From NCBI GenBank assembly GCA_038229695.1, contig JBBROE010000003.1, positions 21,888 to 85,887 on the forward strand: a stretch of DNA of 64,000 nucleotides, read 5' to 3'. This stretch comes from JACMLD01 sp038229695. GTDB taxonomy: Bacteria; Bacteroidota; Bacteroidia; Chitinophagales; Chitinophagaceae. The first letter of the stretch is position 1; each line of letters opens with the position of its first letter. A model generated the notes under the pieces. It was not told where the DNA came from, did not search any database, and was given only the letters and a program-made list of their open reading frames with translations. Position numbers and translations under genes: made by a program. Positions 28,001 through 34,473 of the stretch are shown here, in pieces.

Positions 28001-28105
28001 ATGCGGCAAATCAAAGCTGAGCCCGCCCGCCTGTGGATGGGCCGGGGGCAGAATAAAGTAGAACAGGAGCACGGTGGTTAGCCGTATCAGGGACTTATCG
28101 ATCAT
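25079..28105 (-). CDS. porW: PorW/SprE-like tetratricopeptide protein of type IX secretion and gliding
   Basis: A 1008-residue exported TPR-like protein resembling PorW of Porphyromonas and SprE of Flavobacterium, required for T9SS function and gliding. N-terminal landmarks are KKFTIPRRFMQNTTTHYN, FYFNANEKMKEV, FHNYNVDETA and the helical repeat start NNWVDNLYLLMGKAYYYKK. Helical repeats extend to about residue 440. After about residue 800 come a Pro/Thr-rich linker and a C-terminal segment around residues 895-1000 with HYVVLVMNKVDP. Known homologues are lipoproteins, but no Cys is seen in the first 60 residues here. Divergent from the bactofilin run. Confidence 0.82.
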   Translation of the reverse strand: MIDKSLIRLTTVLLFYFILPPAHPQAGGLSFDLPHPKKYENRQLRSEKTGDKKFTIPRRFMQNTTTHYNFYFNANEKMKEVVDRAKSAHRDDYTKLLSFHNYNVDETARFKNDLDSVIYKATAGILLHDLRNNWVDNLYLLMGKAYYYKKDFDSAYLTFQYLNYAFSPKEKDGYDKVIGSNSNEGGNAFTISTSEKRNIAAKLLSRAPSRNESLLWQVNTYLALDALPEARSLMQILKSDPIFPGRLSDELNQAQAWYFYKEQNWDSTAIYLLRSPGTDANREETARREYLTAQCYEAAGKHNDAKEFYERVVKHTINPVMEVYGLLNSIRQGEGNDDKAIQAAVDALAKMGKRDKYIIYRDIIFYTAAQIELDRHQTAAAKNFLAKSIRYNAGNLPQKSRSYLALANLELADRNYIAARNDYDSTDISMILPEDADQYKSRKAALTIIGSRQEVINRQDSLQKIAAMPEAERTAYIKKLLRQLRKQQGLKEDDVSFGNSSQGFAGNSSTAPPADLFNSSSSGSSDWYFSNTALKSKGYTTFKSLWGSRPNADNWQRAAAIKPQGAALRNNPSDPNNPVNLNGQPAISKPLSLDALSENLPLTPEKMRVSQDSVLHARYDMAKALQDYLEAYPDAIVLYEGLLSTFPHAAGEENTLFNLFYCYKKTGETAKMVVIQNRLQQEFPNSKLAAIAAHPAAVDSGRKKEGGPVYNQIYNLFIEGNFSEAVQKKKSADSLYGNYYWTPQLLYIEAVYDIHSRYDSAARLVLNNIITFFPASPMAAKAKTLIDVLGRRKQIEEYLTNLKVERLPDDSVVTLSPAAPAAVARTPVPVSQQGKTVPPPVSPQKDTTAAQKSVAIHPVKPVNDTTSVLRKTVPASPADNGFTATPDQPHYVVLVMNKVDPVYVGEAGNAFNRYNKEKFYNQSITITPLPLTDTTRFVLMGTFTNAAAAISYLDKTKPLAPTEIIPWMPAAKYSFIIITEANLDVLKNTKDIPAYKKFLIRQYKDAFK

Positions 28106-28142
28106 TGCGCCGCAAACTAACTGCTTATTAACTGGTTTTCAG

Positions 28143-28150
28143 CAAATTTA
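28143..28150 (-). promoter_or_regulatory. Candidate -7 box for porW
   Basis: TAAATTTG on the minus strand, matching TAnnTTTG, 37 bases before the porW start. No TTG was found at the expected distance. Confidence 0.4.
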
Positions 28151-28297
28151 TTGTGAAAATTTGATGTGCAGCCGCCTGCGGGCCAATGTACGACAACGAT
28201 TAATTTAACGACCGGAAGCGTGCCGGTTGCACGGGAGGGGCGCAGCCTAAACCGGCCATTGTCGGTTTTCTGGTTAACTTTACGCAATACCTCCATT

Positions 28298-28696
28298 ATG
28301 GCTAAATTTTTCGATGCCGATGACACCCTCAAACGGCTGCGTAACCGGTACCGGCTGGTGGTGATGAACGACGATACCTACGAGGAAGTGGTCACGTTCA
28401 AACTGTCGCGGATGAGCGTATATATCCTGCTGAGCACCATTTTCGTAGTGCTGACCGGTCTCACCGTAGCCCTCATCGTATTTACCCCGCTGAAGTTATA
28501 CATACCCGGTTATGGAGATGTGAATAATACCCGGGAGCTCCGTGAACTAAAACTGCGTACGGATTCGTTAGAGCATGCGGTACGGTACAAAGATGAGTAC
28601 CTGCAGAACATCCGGGGGGTATTACAGGGCAATGTTTCGGTGAAACCCGATACGGCCGCCCTCAACCTGCCGACGCCGGAAAAAATTAACGATTAA
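28298..28696 (+). CDS. Short membrane protein resembling the N-terminus of M23 peptidases
   Basis: A 132-residue protein with one membrane segment at about residues 43-65 (VYILLSTIFVVLTGLTVALI), a basic cytoplasmic N-terminus with RNRYRLVVMNDDTYEEV, and an outer segment with LKLYIPGYGDV and a short coiled-coil-like stretch (RELRELKLRTDSLEHAV). In related Bacteroidota proteins, as I recall, this layout precedes a LytM/M23 peptidase domain; here the frame stops cleanly with no HxxxD or HxH peptidase motifs. It starts at 28298 and ends 12 bases before bactofilin, so it is probably in the same operon. Possibly a scaffold for bactofilin at the membrane; inferred. Confidence 0.65.
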   Translation: MAKFFDADDTLKRLRNRYRLVVMNDDTYEEVVTFKLSRMSVYILLSTIFVVLTGLTVALIVFTPLKLYIPGYGDVNNTRELRELKLRTDSLEHAVRYKDEYLQNIRGVLQGNVSVKPDTAALNLPTPEKIND

Positions 28697-28708
28697 AAAT
28701 CCAATACC

Positions 28709-29137
28709 ATGTTCAAAGGAAAATCCAATTCAGAATTTCTCGCAGAAACCAGCGGAAACAATGCGGCCAGCCTGATTAGTGCCGGTACTACTCTTACCGG
28801 TGATTTGCAGTCGACCGCCGACCTGCGTATCGACGGTACGCTGGTCGGGAATATCATCAGTACGGCTAAAGTGATTATTGGCGCCAACGGCGTGGTGCAG
28901 GGAGATATCAACGGGCAGCTGGCTGATATTATGGGCAAGGTTACGGGATCCGTGAAAGTAAAGGAATTGCTCCAGCTGAAGGGCAGCGCCGAGATCAAGG
29001 GCAATATTCACGCCGGGCGGCTGCAGGTGGAACCTACCGCGACTTTCAACGGCGAATGCCACATGAATACTGCATCTCCTGATAAAAAAGCGGTGGAGAA
29101 ACAGGCCGAAAAACAACACATTGCAACCGTCCAGTAA
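28709..29137 (+). CDS. Bactofilin
   Basis: A 142-residue polymer-forming cytoskeletal protein of the bactofilin (DUF583) family. The core at about residues 25-118 has the right-handed beta-helix pattern of short hydrophobic repeats with Gly: ISAGTTLTGDLQSTADLRID, GTLVGNI, VVQGDINGQLADI, GTAEIKGNI-like segment SAEIKGNIHAG. The termini are unstructured, as is common. Bactofilins organise envelope enzymes, often M23 peptidases. Here the neighbour upstream is a membrane protein lacking the peptidase domain. The 3' end overlaps the AtpZ-like gene by 17 bases. Confidence 0.92.
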   Translation: MFKGKSNSEFLAETSGNNAASLISAGTTLTGDLQSTADLRIDGTLVGNIISTAKVIIGANGVVQGDINGQLADIMGKVTGSVKVKELLQLKGSAEIKGNIHAGRLQVEPTATFNGECHMNTASPDKKAVEKQAEKQHIATVQ

Positions 29138-29339
29138 CAACAACAATAAAGATTTAATGCGTTACGCCGGCCTGGCCACGCAAATGCTGGCCGGACTGGG
29201 CGTAGCTGTTTTTGCCGGCCTCAAATCCGATAAGTGGCTGAAGCTTTCTTTTCCCTTATTGTCCTGGTTGCTACCTTTGCTGGTACTGGGCGGTATCCTC
29301 TACCGGATAATAAAAGACACCAGCCCGGGGAAGAAATGA
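29121..29339 (+). CDS. AtpZ/AtpI-family small membrane protein
   Basis: A 72-residue protein with two hydrophobic segments (about residues 14-34 and 42-62), matching the small AtpI/AtpZ family that usually precedes the F0F1 ATP synthase operon and is linked to c-ring assembly or Mg2+/Ca2+ supply. It begins inside the end of bactofilin and overlaps the next gene by ATGA. No ATP synthase subunit gene follows in the window, so the usual context is absent here, unless the rest of the operon lies elsewhere. Confidence 0.75.
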   Translation: MQPSSNNNNKDLMRYAGLATQMLAGLGVAVFAGLKSDKWLKLSFPLLSWLLPLLVLGGILYRIIKDTSPGKK

Positions 29340-29743
29340 GCGCAGACAAGCAACGGTTTAAGGCCACGTTACCCCTCTATATTTTATTTTTGATCGTCAA
29401 CGCTGTACTCTGGCTGCTGCCGGGCAGGCTGGCCGCACTGGGGCTATCGGTTACGGTGGTAATGGCAGGAAATGCCCTGCTTTTCCTGGTCAGCCTGGCC
29501 TCTCTTTTTCTTTACCAGCGTGCTATGCTGCATCCCGCCACGATTGGATTTCTGAAGAATACATACAGCGGATTATTCCTGAAGCTGCTGGTCTGCCTGT
29601 TTGCGGTAGTTACTTATATCGGTATTGGTAAGCGCCAGGTAAACAAGCCTGCTATTCTAACCTGCGTGGGCTTATACTTTATCTATTCCCTGCTGGAAAT
29701 GCGCGGCCTGCTGCAGTGGAACAAATCCCGCAATAATGCCTAA
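29336..29743 (+). CDS. Small polytopic membrane protein, possibly ATP synthase-associated
   Basis: A 135-residue protein with about four membrane segments (ATLPLYILFLIVNAVLWLL, then VVMAGNALLFLVSLASLFL, LFLKLLVCLFAVVTYIGI, and ILTCVGLYFIYSLLE). The start at 29336 overlaps the AtpZ-like stop by four bases in an ATGA junction. The layout and position resemble the AtpI-like membrane gene between atpZ and atpB in Bacteroidota, but no signature is decisive. It overlaps the SprT-like gene by 8 bases. Function not assigned. Confidence 0.65.
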   Translation: MSADKQRFKATLPLYILFLIVNAVLWLLPGRLAALGLSVTVVMAGNALLFLVSLASLFLYQRAMLHPATIGFLKNTYSGLFLKLLVCLFAVVTYIGIGKRQVNKPAILTCVGLYFIYSLLEMRGLLQWNKSRNNA

Positions 29744-30356
29744 GGAAGAGTTTCCGCTTGCTTACCTGCAGCATTATATCCCGGCGCCTGCGGCCGCGCC
29801 CGTGCTGGCGCTGTTGGAACATTACCGGGTGCAGCTGACGATCACCCGGGAACGTAAAACGGTGCTGGGCGATTACCGGCATGCGCACCGGGGCGAAGGC
29901 CATCGGATCAGCGTCAACGGTAACCTCAACCGCTATTCATTTTTAATTACGCTGATTCATGAGCTCGCCCACCTGGTCACTTTCCTTCAATTCGGAAACC
30001 GGGTAAATGCACATGGCAAAGAATGGAAGCAGCTGTATAAAATGTTGCTGGTCGATTTCCTCCAGCCTGAAATTTTTCCTCCCGATGTGATTGCTGCGCT
30101 GCGGGCTTCCCTGCATAACCTGCCTGCGAGCAGTTGTGCGGATGAGCCGCTGATGCGGGTGCTCCGGGCTTACGACCGGAAAAAGGACGGCAGCCTGCTG
30201 GTAGAGGAGCTGCCGCCGGGTGCGCTGTTCTCGCTCCAGGACGGGACCGTTTTTAAGAAAGGAAACCGGCTCCGCAAACGCTTCCAGTGCGTGGAGATAA
30301 AGACGGGCAAACTGTACCTGTTCAGCCCCATTTATGAAGTGATGCCCGCTTCCTGA
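29736..30356 (+). CDS. SprT-like zinc metallopeptidase domain protein
   Basis: A 206-residue cytoplasmic protein with a SprT-like domain. The zincin motif HELAH is visible (LITLIHELAHLVTF) with a third candidate ligand in AHGKEWKQLY. The domain covers about residues 30-110 and a C-terminal part includes LPPGALFSLQDGTVFKKG, a short beta segment rather than the zinc ribbon of Spartan. Eukaryotic relatives cleave DNA-protein crosslinks; the role of bacterial SprT is not settled. It overlaps the upstream membrane gene by 8 bases, so it is probably co-transcribed with the bactofilin run. Confidence 0.85.
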   Translation: MPKEEFPLAYLQHYIPAPAAAPVLALLEHYRVQLTITRERKTVLGDYRHAHRGEGHRISVNGNLNRYSFLITLIHELAHLVTFLQFGNRVNAHGKEWKQLYKMLLVDFLQPEIFPPDVIAALRASLHNLPASSCADEPLMRVLRAYDRKKDGSLLVEELPPGALFSLQDGTVFKKGNRLRKRFQCVEIKTGKLYLFSPIYEVMPAS

Positions 30357-30428
30357 TCCCCCAAATTTCCTGCCCGGCAAAAAGGCGGATGACGTACCTT
30401 GTGGTACTGCGTCAAAACGCGGCTGTTT

Positions 30429-30980
30429 ATGGCCAAGAAAATTTTATTGTTATGCCTTGTTACTCTCCTGGCGGTGGCCGGTTGCTTTTCCCAGACGGAA
30501 AAAGGAGACTGGCTGGTGGGCGGTAATATGACCATCAATACCACGAGCAACAACAGCGCTTTTACACTGCAGCCCAATGCCGGGTATTTTTTCGCTAATA
30601 ATTTTGCAGCTGGTGCTGACCTTGCCCTCAATTTCAGTAAGACCGGAAATGTGAAGACATCAGCAGAATCAGCGGGCCCCTTTGCCCGTTATTATTTCAA
30701 TCTGCACCAGTCGCCCTTTAAACCTTTCGTGGTTGCCGAGTATGCGATTGGTAACCTGGTTACTAGACTGCCCGATTCAAAAAGCTCCAATACCTTCAGT
30801 AATTTTTTCCTCGGTGCGGGCGGCGCTTTTTTTATCAATTCCAATGTAGCGCTGGAAGCGGTGGCCGGTTATAACCACAGCAAGGTTCAGGGACAGGATC
30901 CGCAAAACGGGTTTGTGTTTAAGGTTGGGTTCCAGGTACACCTCCTGAGTGCCGAAGTGCAGAAAGCGACGGGCCGGTAG
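30429..30980 (+). CDS. Small outer membrane beta-barrel protein
   Basis: A 183-residue exported protein with signal peptide (KILLLCLVTLLAVAGCFSQ) and a barrel-like pattern: GDWLVGGNMTINTTSNN, FTLQPNAGYFFANNFAAGAD, PFARYYFNLHQSPFKPFV, ending GFVFKVGFQVHLL. The Cys near residue 19 could be a lipobox, but FSQ after it favours ordinary cleavage. Such 8-stranded barrels are common in Bacteroidota and have no assigned function. It begins 73 bases after the SprT-like stop. Confidence 0.7.
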   Translation: MAKKILLLCLVTLLAVAGCFSQTEKGDWLVGGNMTINTTSNNSAFTLQPNAGYFFANNFAAGADLALNFSKTGNVKTSAESAGPFARYYFNLHQSPFKPFVVAEYAIGNLVTRLPDSKSSNTFSNFFLGAGGAFFINSNVALEAVAGYNHSKVQGQDPQNGFVFKVGFQVHLLSAEVQKATGR

Positions 30981-31008
30981 CCTTGTTTGACGGGTGATAC
31001 CTGACGTT

Positions 31009-31506
31009 TCAATCCAAATCCATACTCATCCACACTTCGCAGCCGAAGTGACCGGTATTGCCCATGGGCCCGTCCAGGCCCGTAAATCCAAACTGCTCGT
31101 ACACACGAACAGCCTGCTTTAGTTCGGGCATGGTTTCCAGGTAGATTTTATGGTAGTTGCCGGCCCGCGCCCAATCCAGGCAACGGCTGATGAGATTCCT
31201 GCCGAGACCCATGCCGCGGGCTGCGGGGTGCAGGTACATTTTCACCAGTTCGCACACGCCGGGGGGAAGCCCTTCACTGGGGAAGATGCCCGCTCCGCCC
31301 AGGAGCCTGCCCTCTTGTTCCGCAACCAGGTAAACAGAACCGGGCCGTCGGAACAATTCAAATAAAGCATCGGTGGTAGGATCGTAATAAACCGTTCCGG
31401 GTTTGTTGGCACCAAATTCTGCCAGGGCATTGCGGATGATAACGGCCAGGGGTTTGTTGTCAGCTGGCGTAATGGGCCGAATGGTAATGGCGCTGGCGGT
31501 AGTCAT
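31009..31506 (-). CDS. GNAT-family N-acetyltransferase
   Basis: A 165-residue acetyltransferase. The GNAT core is visible: ITIRPITPADNKPLAVII, then VYLVAEQEGRLLGGAGI, VCELVKMYLHPAARGMGLGR with the acetyl-CoA pyrophosphate loop R/Q-x-x-G-x-G/A as RGMGLG, and KIYLETMPELKQAVRVYEQFGF. Acts in the cytoplasm on an unknown amine. A close type is the small-molecule acetylases with a TMPELKQAV segment. Convergent with the barrel gene at 30429. Confidence 0.88.
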   Translation of the reverse strand: MTTASAITIRPITPADNKPLAVIIRNALAEFGANKPGTVYYDPTTDALFELFRRPGSVYLVAEQEGRLLGGAGIFPSEGLPPGVCELVKMYLHPAARGMGLGRNLISRCLDWARAGNYHKIYLETMPELKQAVRVYEQFGFTGLDGPMGNTGHFGCEVWMSMDLD

Positions 31507-31863
31507 GCGGCAAAATTAATACGCGCAGCGTTTCGTTCTAAGCCGGTGACAAAAATTGTTACTCAGGCAAACATGGCGGCGATGGCGTAGAAAATAGTAT
31601 AGGTAAGTGCAAGAAAAAAGAAAAACAGTTTGGTTGGATTTTTCATAAAGGATTTTAATTGAAGGTGGTGCGGGTTGAAAACGCAGCCGGCATAAAAATA
31701 TTTTGTTTTATGCCTAATCAATTTGGATGCCAGAGGCTGGCGGCGGGCCGCTGCCGGTATGATTTTCGAATTATTTATGAAGCCGCGCATCAATACCATG
31801 GCGGAAGGGCGAACACCGTTGTGCCCGGAATCGCGTAACAGACCTGGCGCGACTGGAAGATGG
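31507..31863. other. 357-base stretch without a long gene
   Basis: Between the GNAT and DinB genes. It contains a candidate 27-codon membrane peptide at 31563-31646 and a perfect 9-base AT-rich inverted repeat GGCATAAAA / TTTTATGCC at 31689-31714 with an 8-base loop. No promoter box of good quality was identified. Confidence 0.5.
31563..31646 (-). CDS. Candidate 27-residue membrane peptide
   Basis: An ATG-initiated frame encoding a Lys-containing start (MKNPTKLF) followed by an almost wholly hydrophobic segment ending in AIAAMFA. The layout, a positive N-terminus followed by one membrane helix, resembles known bacterial membrane micropeptides. No conservation data are available here, and a longer in-frame extension upstream exists but looks non-coding. 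Confidence 0.3.
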   Translation of the reverse strand: MKNPTKLFFFFLALTYTIFYAIAAMFA

Positions 31864-32373
31864 TTAAAGGTATTTACCGGTGATGATTGCAAGGTGATGC
31901 TGTACGTGACCCGCCAGGATGAAGCCGAGGGCGAGGGCGTTTACGGGACGGTCGTTGCTGGTGCCCTGGAAAAGCAGCTGATCCTCCGTAAAACTCGCAA
32001 AGAGCATTTCCGAGGCTGTTCTCACGGCGCGGAACTCCGCCAGCAGGTCATTCCACGGCCGCTTGTTTTTATTGGCGGCTGCAGCCCAATGTTCCTCGTC
32101 GAAGCCGGCGAGGGGAGTAGGGTCCAGGCGTGCCATGCGGAGTGCCCGGTAGGTAAAAACGCGCTCGGCATCGATGAGGTGCTGCAACAGTTCAGCGAGG
32201 GTCCATTTGCCGGGAGCATAGGCGAATTGCTGTTTACCAGCCGGGACATTCGACAATACCCGGTTAAACGCCTGCGTATTGGCGCGGATAGCCTCCAGCA
32301 TATTCCCGGCGGGGGCCTTTTCGATATAATTGAGGAACGGGCCCGATGCAATGATGCCTTCTTTGCCTGTCAT
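31864..32373 (-). CDS. DinB-like four-helix bundle protein
   Basis: A 169-residue protein of the DinB/YfiT-like superfamily, a four-helix bundle with three metal-binding His. Candidate ligands are His in LAELLQHLIDAERVF and the pair in HVQHHLAII. Segments QQFAYAPGKWTLAELLQH and AGHVQHHLAII are typical of the Bacteroidota DinB_2 type. Relatives include bacillithiol transferases and thiol-dependent enzymes; this one's substrate is unknown. Cytoplasmic. Confidence 0.85.
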   Translation of the reverse strand: MTGKEGIIASGPFLNYIEKAPAGNMLEAIRANTQAFNRVLSNVPAGKQQFAYAPGKWTLAELLQHLIDAERVFTYRALRMARLDPTPLAGFDEEHWAAAANKNKRPWNDLLAEFRAVRTASEMLFASFTEDQLLFQGTSNDRPVNALALGFILAGHVQHHLAIITGKYL

Positions 32374-32496
32374 TTTTTTACTGCAAAGCTAAAGCGCCCG
32401 GCGGATATTCCGCCGGTGATTTTTTGCTTCGCCGATGCGTTGCTGCTGTACAAGGGAGTGACACCACTGCGGCTGACCAGGGTGCTGCTGCCGGCT

Positions 32497-32526
32497 CAAA
32501 AAAAAGCTCCCGTTTACAGGAGCTCT
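32497..32526 (-). terminator. Terminator after the subtilase gene
   Basis: On the minus strand, stem AGCTCC / GGAGCT around a loop CTGTAAACG-like, followed by a TTTTTTTTG tract. It starts 22 bases after the subtilase stop. Confidence 0.75.
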
Positions 32527-32547
32527 TATTACGACGTGTTCGGGTCG

Positions 32548-34263
32548 TTATCCTTTACTTTCTTTTTTCAGGGTTGATTTAGGCAGCTTTTTTGCAGGAG
32601 GCGCACCAGATGTAAGCGTAGCTGCTACCTTCGCGGCTTCGTAGGCATTGAGCAGGCCGCCGGTCTTGCAGAGCGTAGATAAATCAACCAGGTTTTCCGC
32701 GCCCGGTTTTTTTACTTTAACGCCGGGATTGACCGCCGACTGCTCCAGGCAGTATTTAAGTTGCTGGGCCGTAAGTGTTGGAAAATATTCCAGCAGGAAG
32801 GCTGCGGTGCCCACCACGATAGGCGACGAAAAGCTGGTTCCCTGGGAGGTGCTGTACGTATTGCCACCGGGAGAAGTGCTGTAGATTTTCACGCCGGGTG
32901 CGAAGAGATCCACATTCTTTTTTCCATAGTTGGAGAAGGAGGCCACGAGCCCGCCTTCATTGGCATCGCTGGGATCGCCGCTTGCCCCGACAGTGATGTA
33001 ATTGGCGGCGGTGGTATGGTCTGCCCGGAGACGCGGGTTGGGGAAATTGTCAGCGGTATCTACGTTTTCTGAACTGTTGCCGGCAGCCTGAACCAGCAGC
33101 ACACCTTTGCTTTCGGCATATTTAACCGCTTCATCCACCCATTTTTTATCGGGAGAAAAGCTTTTTCCAAAACTCATGTTTACAATGCTGGCGCCGTTGT
33201 CGGTAGCATAGCGGATGGCGAGGGCGATATCTTTATCGTGCTCATCACCATCCGGAACCGCGCGGATCATCATGATGCGGACATTATCCGCTATCCCGTT
33301 TACGCCGATGTTGTTGTTGCGGTTAGCGCCGATGATCCCGGATACGAAAGTGCCGTGAAATGGGGTGCCCGCCATCACGTCGGGGTTGCCATAATATTTG
33401 TCGTTGATGTCATTCTCGTTGTCTTTAACGATTTCACCCCGGTAATTTTCCGGTGCTTTACCTGCGGCCTCTTTTTTTCTTACCTGGCCGGTGACATATT
33501 CCTTAAATCCATCAGACAGGTCTTTGTTGGTGGTGGTCATATCGCTTTTGGTAGCCTGGAAGAGGTACAGGTAACCGCTGCGGGCTTTAGATTCTTCCGG
33601 TGATTTGGGAATGAAGGCCTGCAGTTCTGCCCCGGTAAATTCTTTTTTACCCAGGTAGCCCTGCATAAGGCTGTCACTTTTAAGCGTGGACTCCAGGGCC
33701 CGCTGGAGAAATACGAGGTCTACCTGCTGGCTGCCCTCGTCGTCGCCACCTTCGATGTTTACCCTTGCTTTCTTCCACATGCCGTATTGTTCTTTGTCAT
33801 CGCTGCTCATGGTGGTCGTGTCTACCTGTTTGCCGCTGTACAGCTCTTTGAAGCGGTAGTAAACGCGGGCGCCCTCGTAAGAATCTTCTTTTACATTGCG
33901 GCCATCTTTTCCGCCCAGGAAGTTCCAGCCATACACGTCGTCAATATAACCGTTGTGATCATCGTCGATCCCGTTGCCGGGTATCTCACCGGGATTGGTC
34001 CACAGGATGCCTTTCAGATCTTCATGCAGGGTATCGACACCGGAGTCGATGACCGCTACGATGACGGTTTTGCTCTTTAATTTTTTAGCGTGTACAAAGT
34101 CGTACGCCTTGTCCAGGCTGATGCCGTAGTAGCCATCGTTCTCGTGATCGAGCAGGTGCCAGCCTTTCGGTAAACTTTTAAAGCCCGTACCCTGGGCAAA
34201 GCCCTGCTGCCCGGCTATTACAAGAAAAAGCGCGGCACATAGTTTCAGCATTATTTTCATCAA
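32548..34263 (-). CDS. Exported S8-family serine peptidase (subtilase)
   Basis: A 571-residue secreted or periplasmic protease with a signal peptide ending near residue 24 (VIAGQQGFAQ). The catalytic triad is visible: Asp73 in AVIDSGVD, His303 in PFHGTFVSGI and Ser477 in GTSFSSP, with the oxyanion Asn396 in AAGNSS. The spacing Asp-His is about 230 residues, against about 32 in subtilisin, so a domain of about 200 residues is inserted (residues 100-300, rich in charged helices). No C-terminal T9SS domain is seen; the tail is Lys- and Pro-rich. A terminator follows. Confidence 0.92.
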   Translation of the reverse strand: MMKIMLKLCAALFLVIAGQQGFAQGTGFKSLPKGWHLLDHENDGYYGISLDKAYDFVHAKKLKSKTVIVAVIDSGVDTLHEDLKGILWTNPGEIPGNGIDDDHNGYIDDVYGWNFLGGKDGRNVKEDSYEGARVYYRFKELYSGKQVDTTTMSSDDKEQYGMWKKARVNIEGGDDEGSQQVDLVFLQRALESTLKSDSLMQGYLGKKEFTGAELQAFIPKSPEESKARSGYLYLFQATKSDMTTTNKDLSDGFKEYVTGQVRKKEAAGKAPENYRGEIVKDNENDINDKYYGNPDVMAGTPFHGTFVSGIIGANRNNNIGVNGIADNVRIMMIRAVPDGDEHDKDIALAIRYATDNGASIVNMSFGKSFSPDKKWVDEAVKYAESKGVLLVQAAGNSSENVDTADNFPNPRLRADHTTAANYITVGASGDPSDANEGGLVASFSNYGKKNVDLFAPGVKIYSTSPGGNTYSTSQGTSFSSPIVVGTAAFLLEYFPTLTAQQLKYCLEQSAVNPGVKVKKPGAENLVDLSTLCKTGGLLNAYEAAKVAATLTSGAPPAKKLPKSTLKKESKG

Positions 34264-34432
34264 TGGTAATGTTTAATATGTAAGAATTAAAGTAGCCTGT
34301 AAAAATAGAAAAAACAATGTTACACAGTTGTAAAAAAAGCCGGTGCCGGTCCGCCGCGCTGCTTTAAGCCGGAGGATTTGGGAAAATCTTGTGAAAGCCC
34401 GGTGACCTGTGGAAGAAAGAACCGGGAAAACG

Positions 34433-34460
34433 ACAAAGACCCGCAACAGGCGGGCCTTTG
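34433..34460 (-). terminator. Hairpin after the OmpA-like gene
   Basis: Inverted repeat ACAAAGxCCCGC / GCGGGxCTTTGT with one mismatch and a short loop, 13 bases after the stop of the OmpA-like gene. There is no strong T tract, so termination is likely but not certain. Confidence 0.5.
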
Positions 34461-34473
34461 TAAGAAAGTAATT

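Noticed and set aside
28262..28282. Promoter for the short membrane protein gene (TTG and TAACTTTA)
   Set aside because: Spacing is only 13 bases and the -7 box lacks the final G; not strong enough to call.
31723..32577. A 284-codon plus-strand open frame
   Set aside because: It is antisense to the DinB gene and part of the subtilase 3' region; composition is that of a mirror frame.
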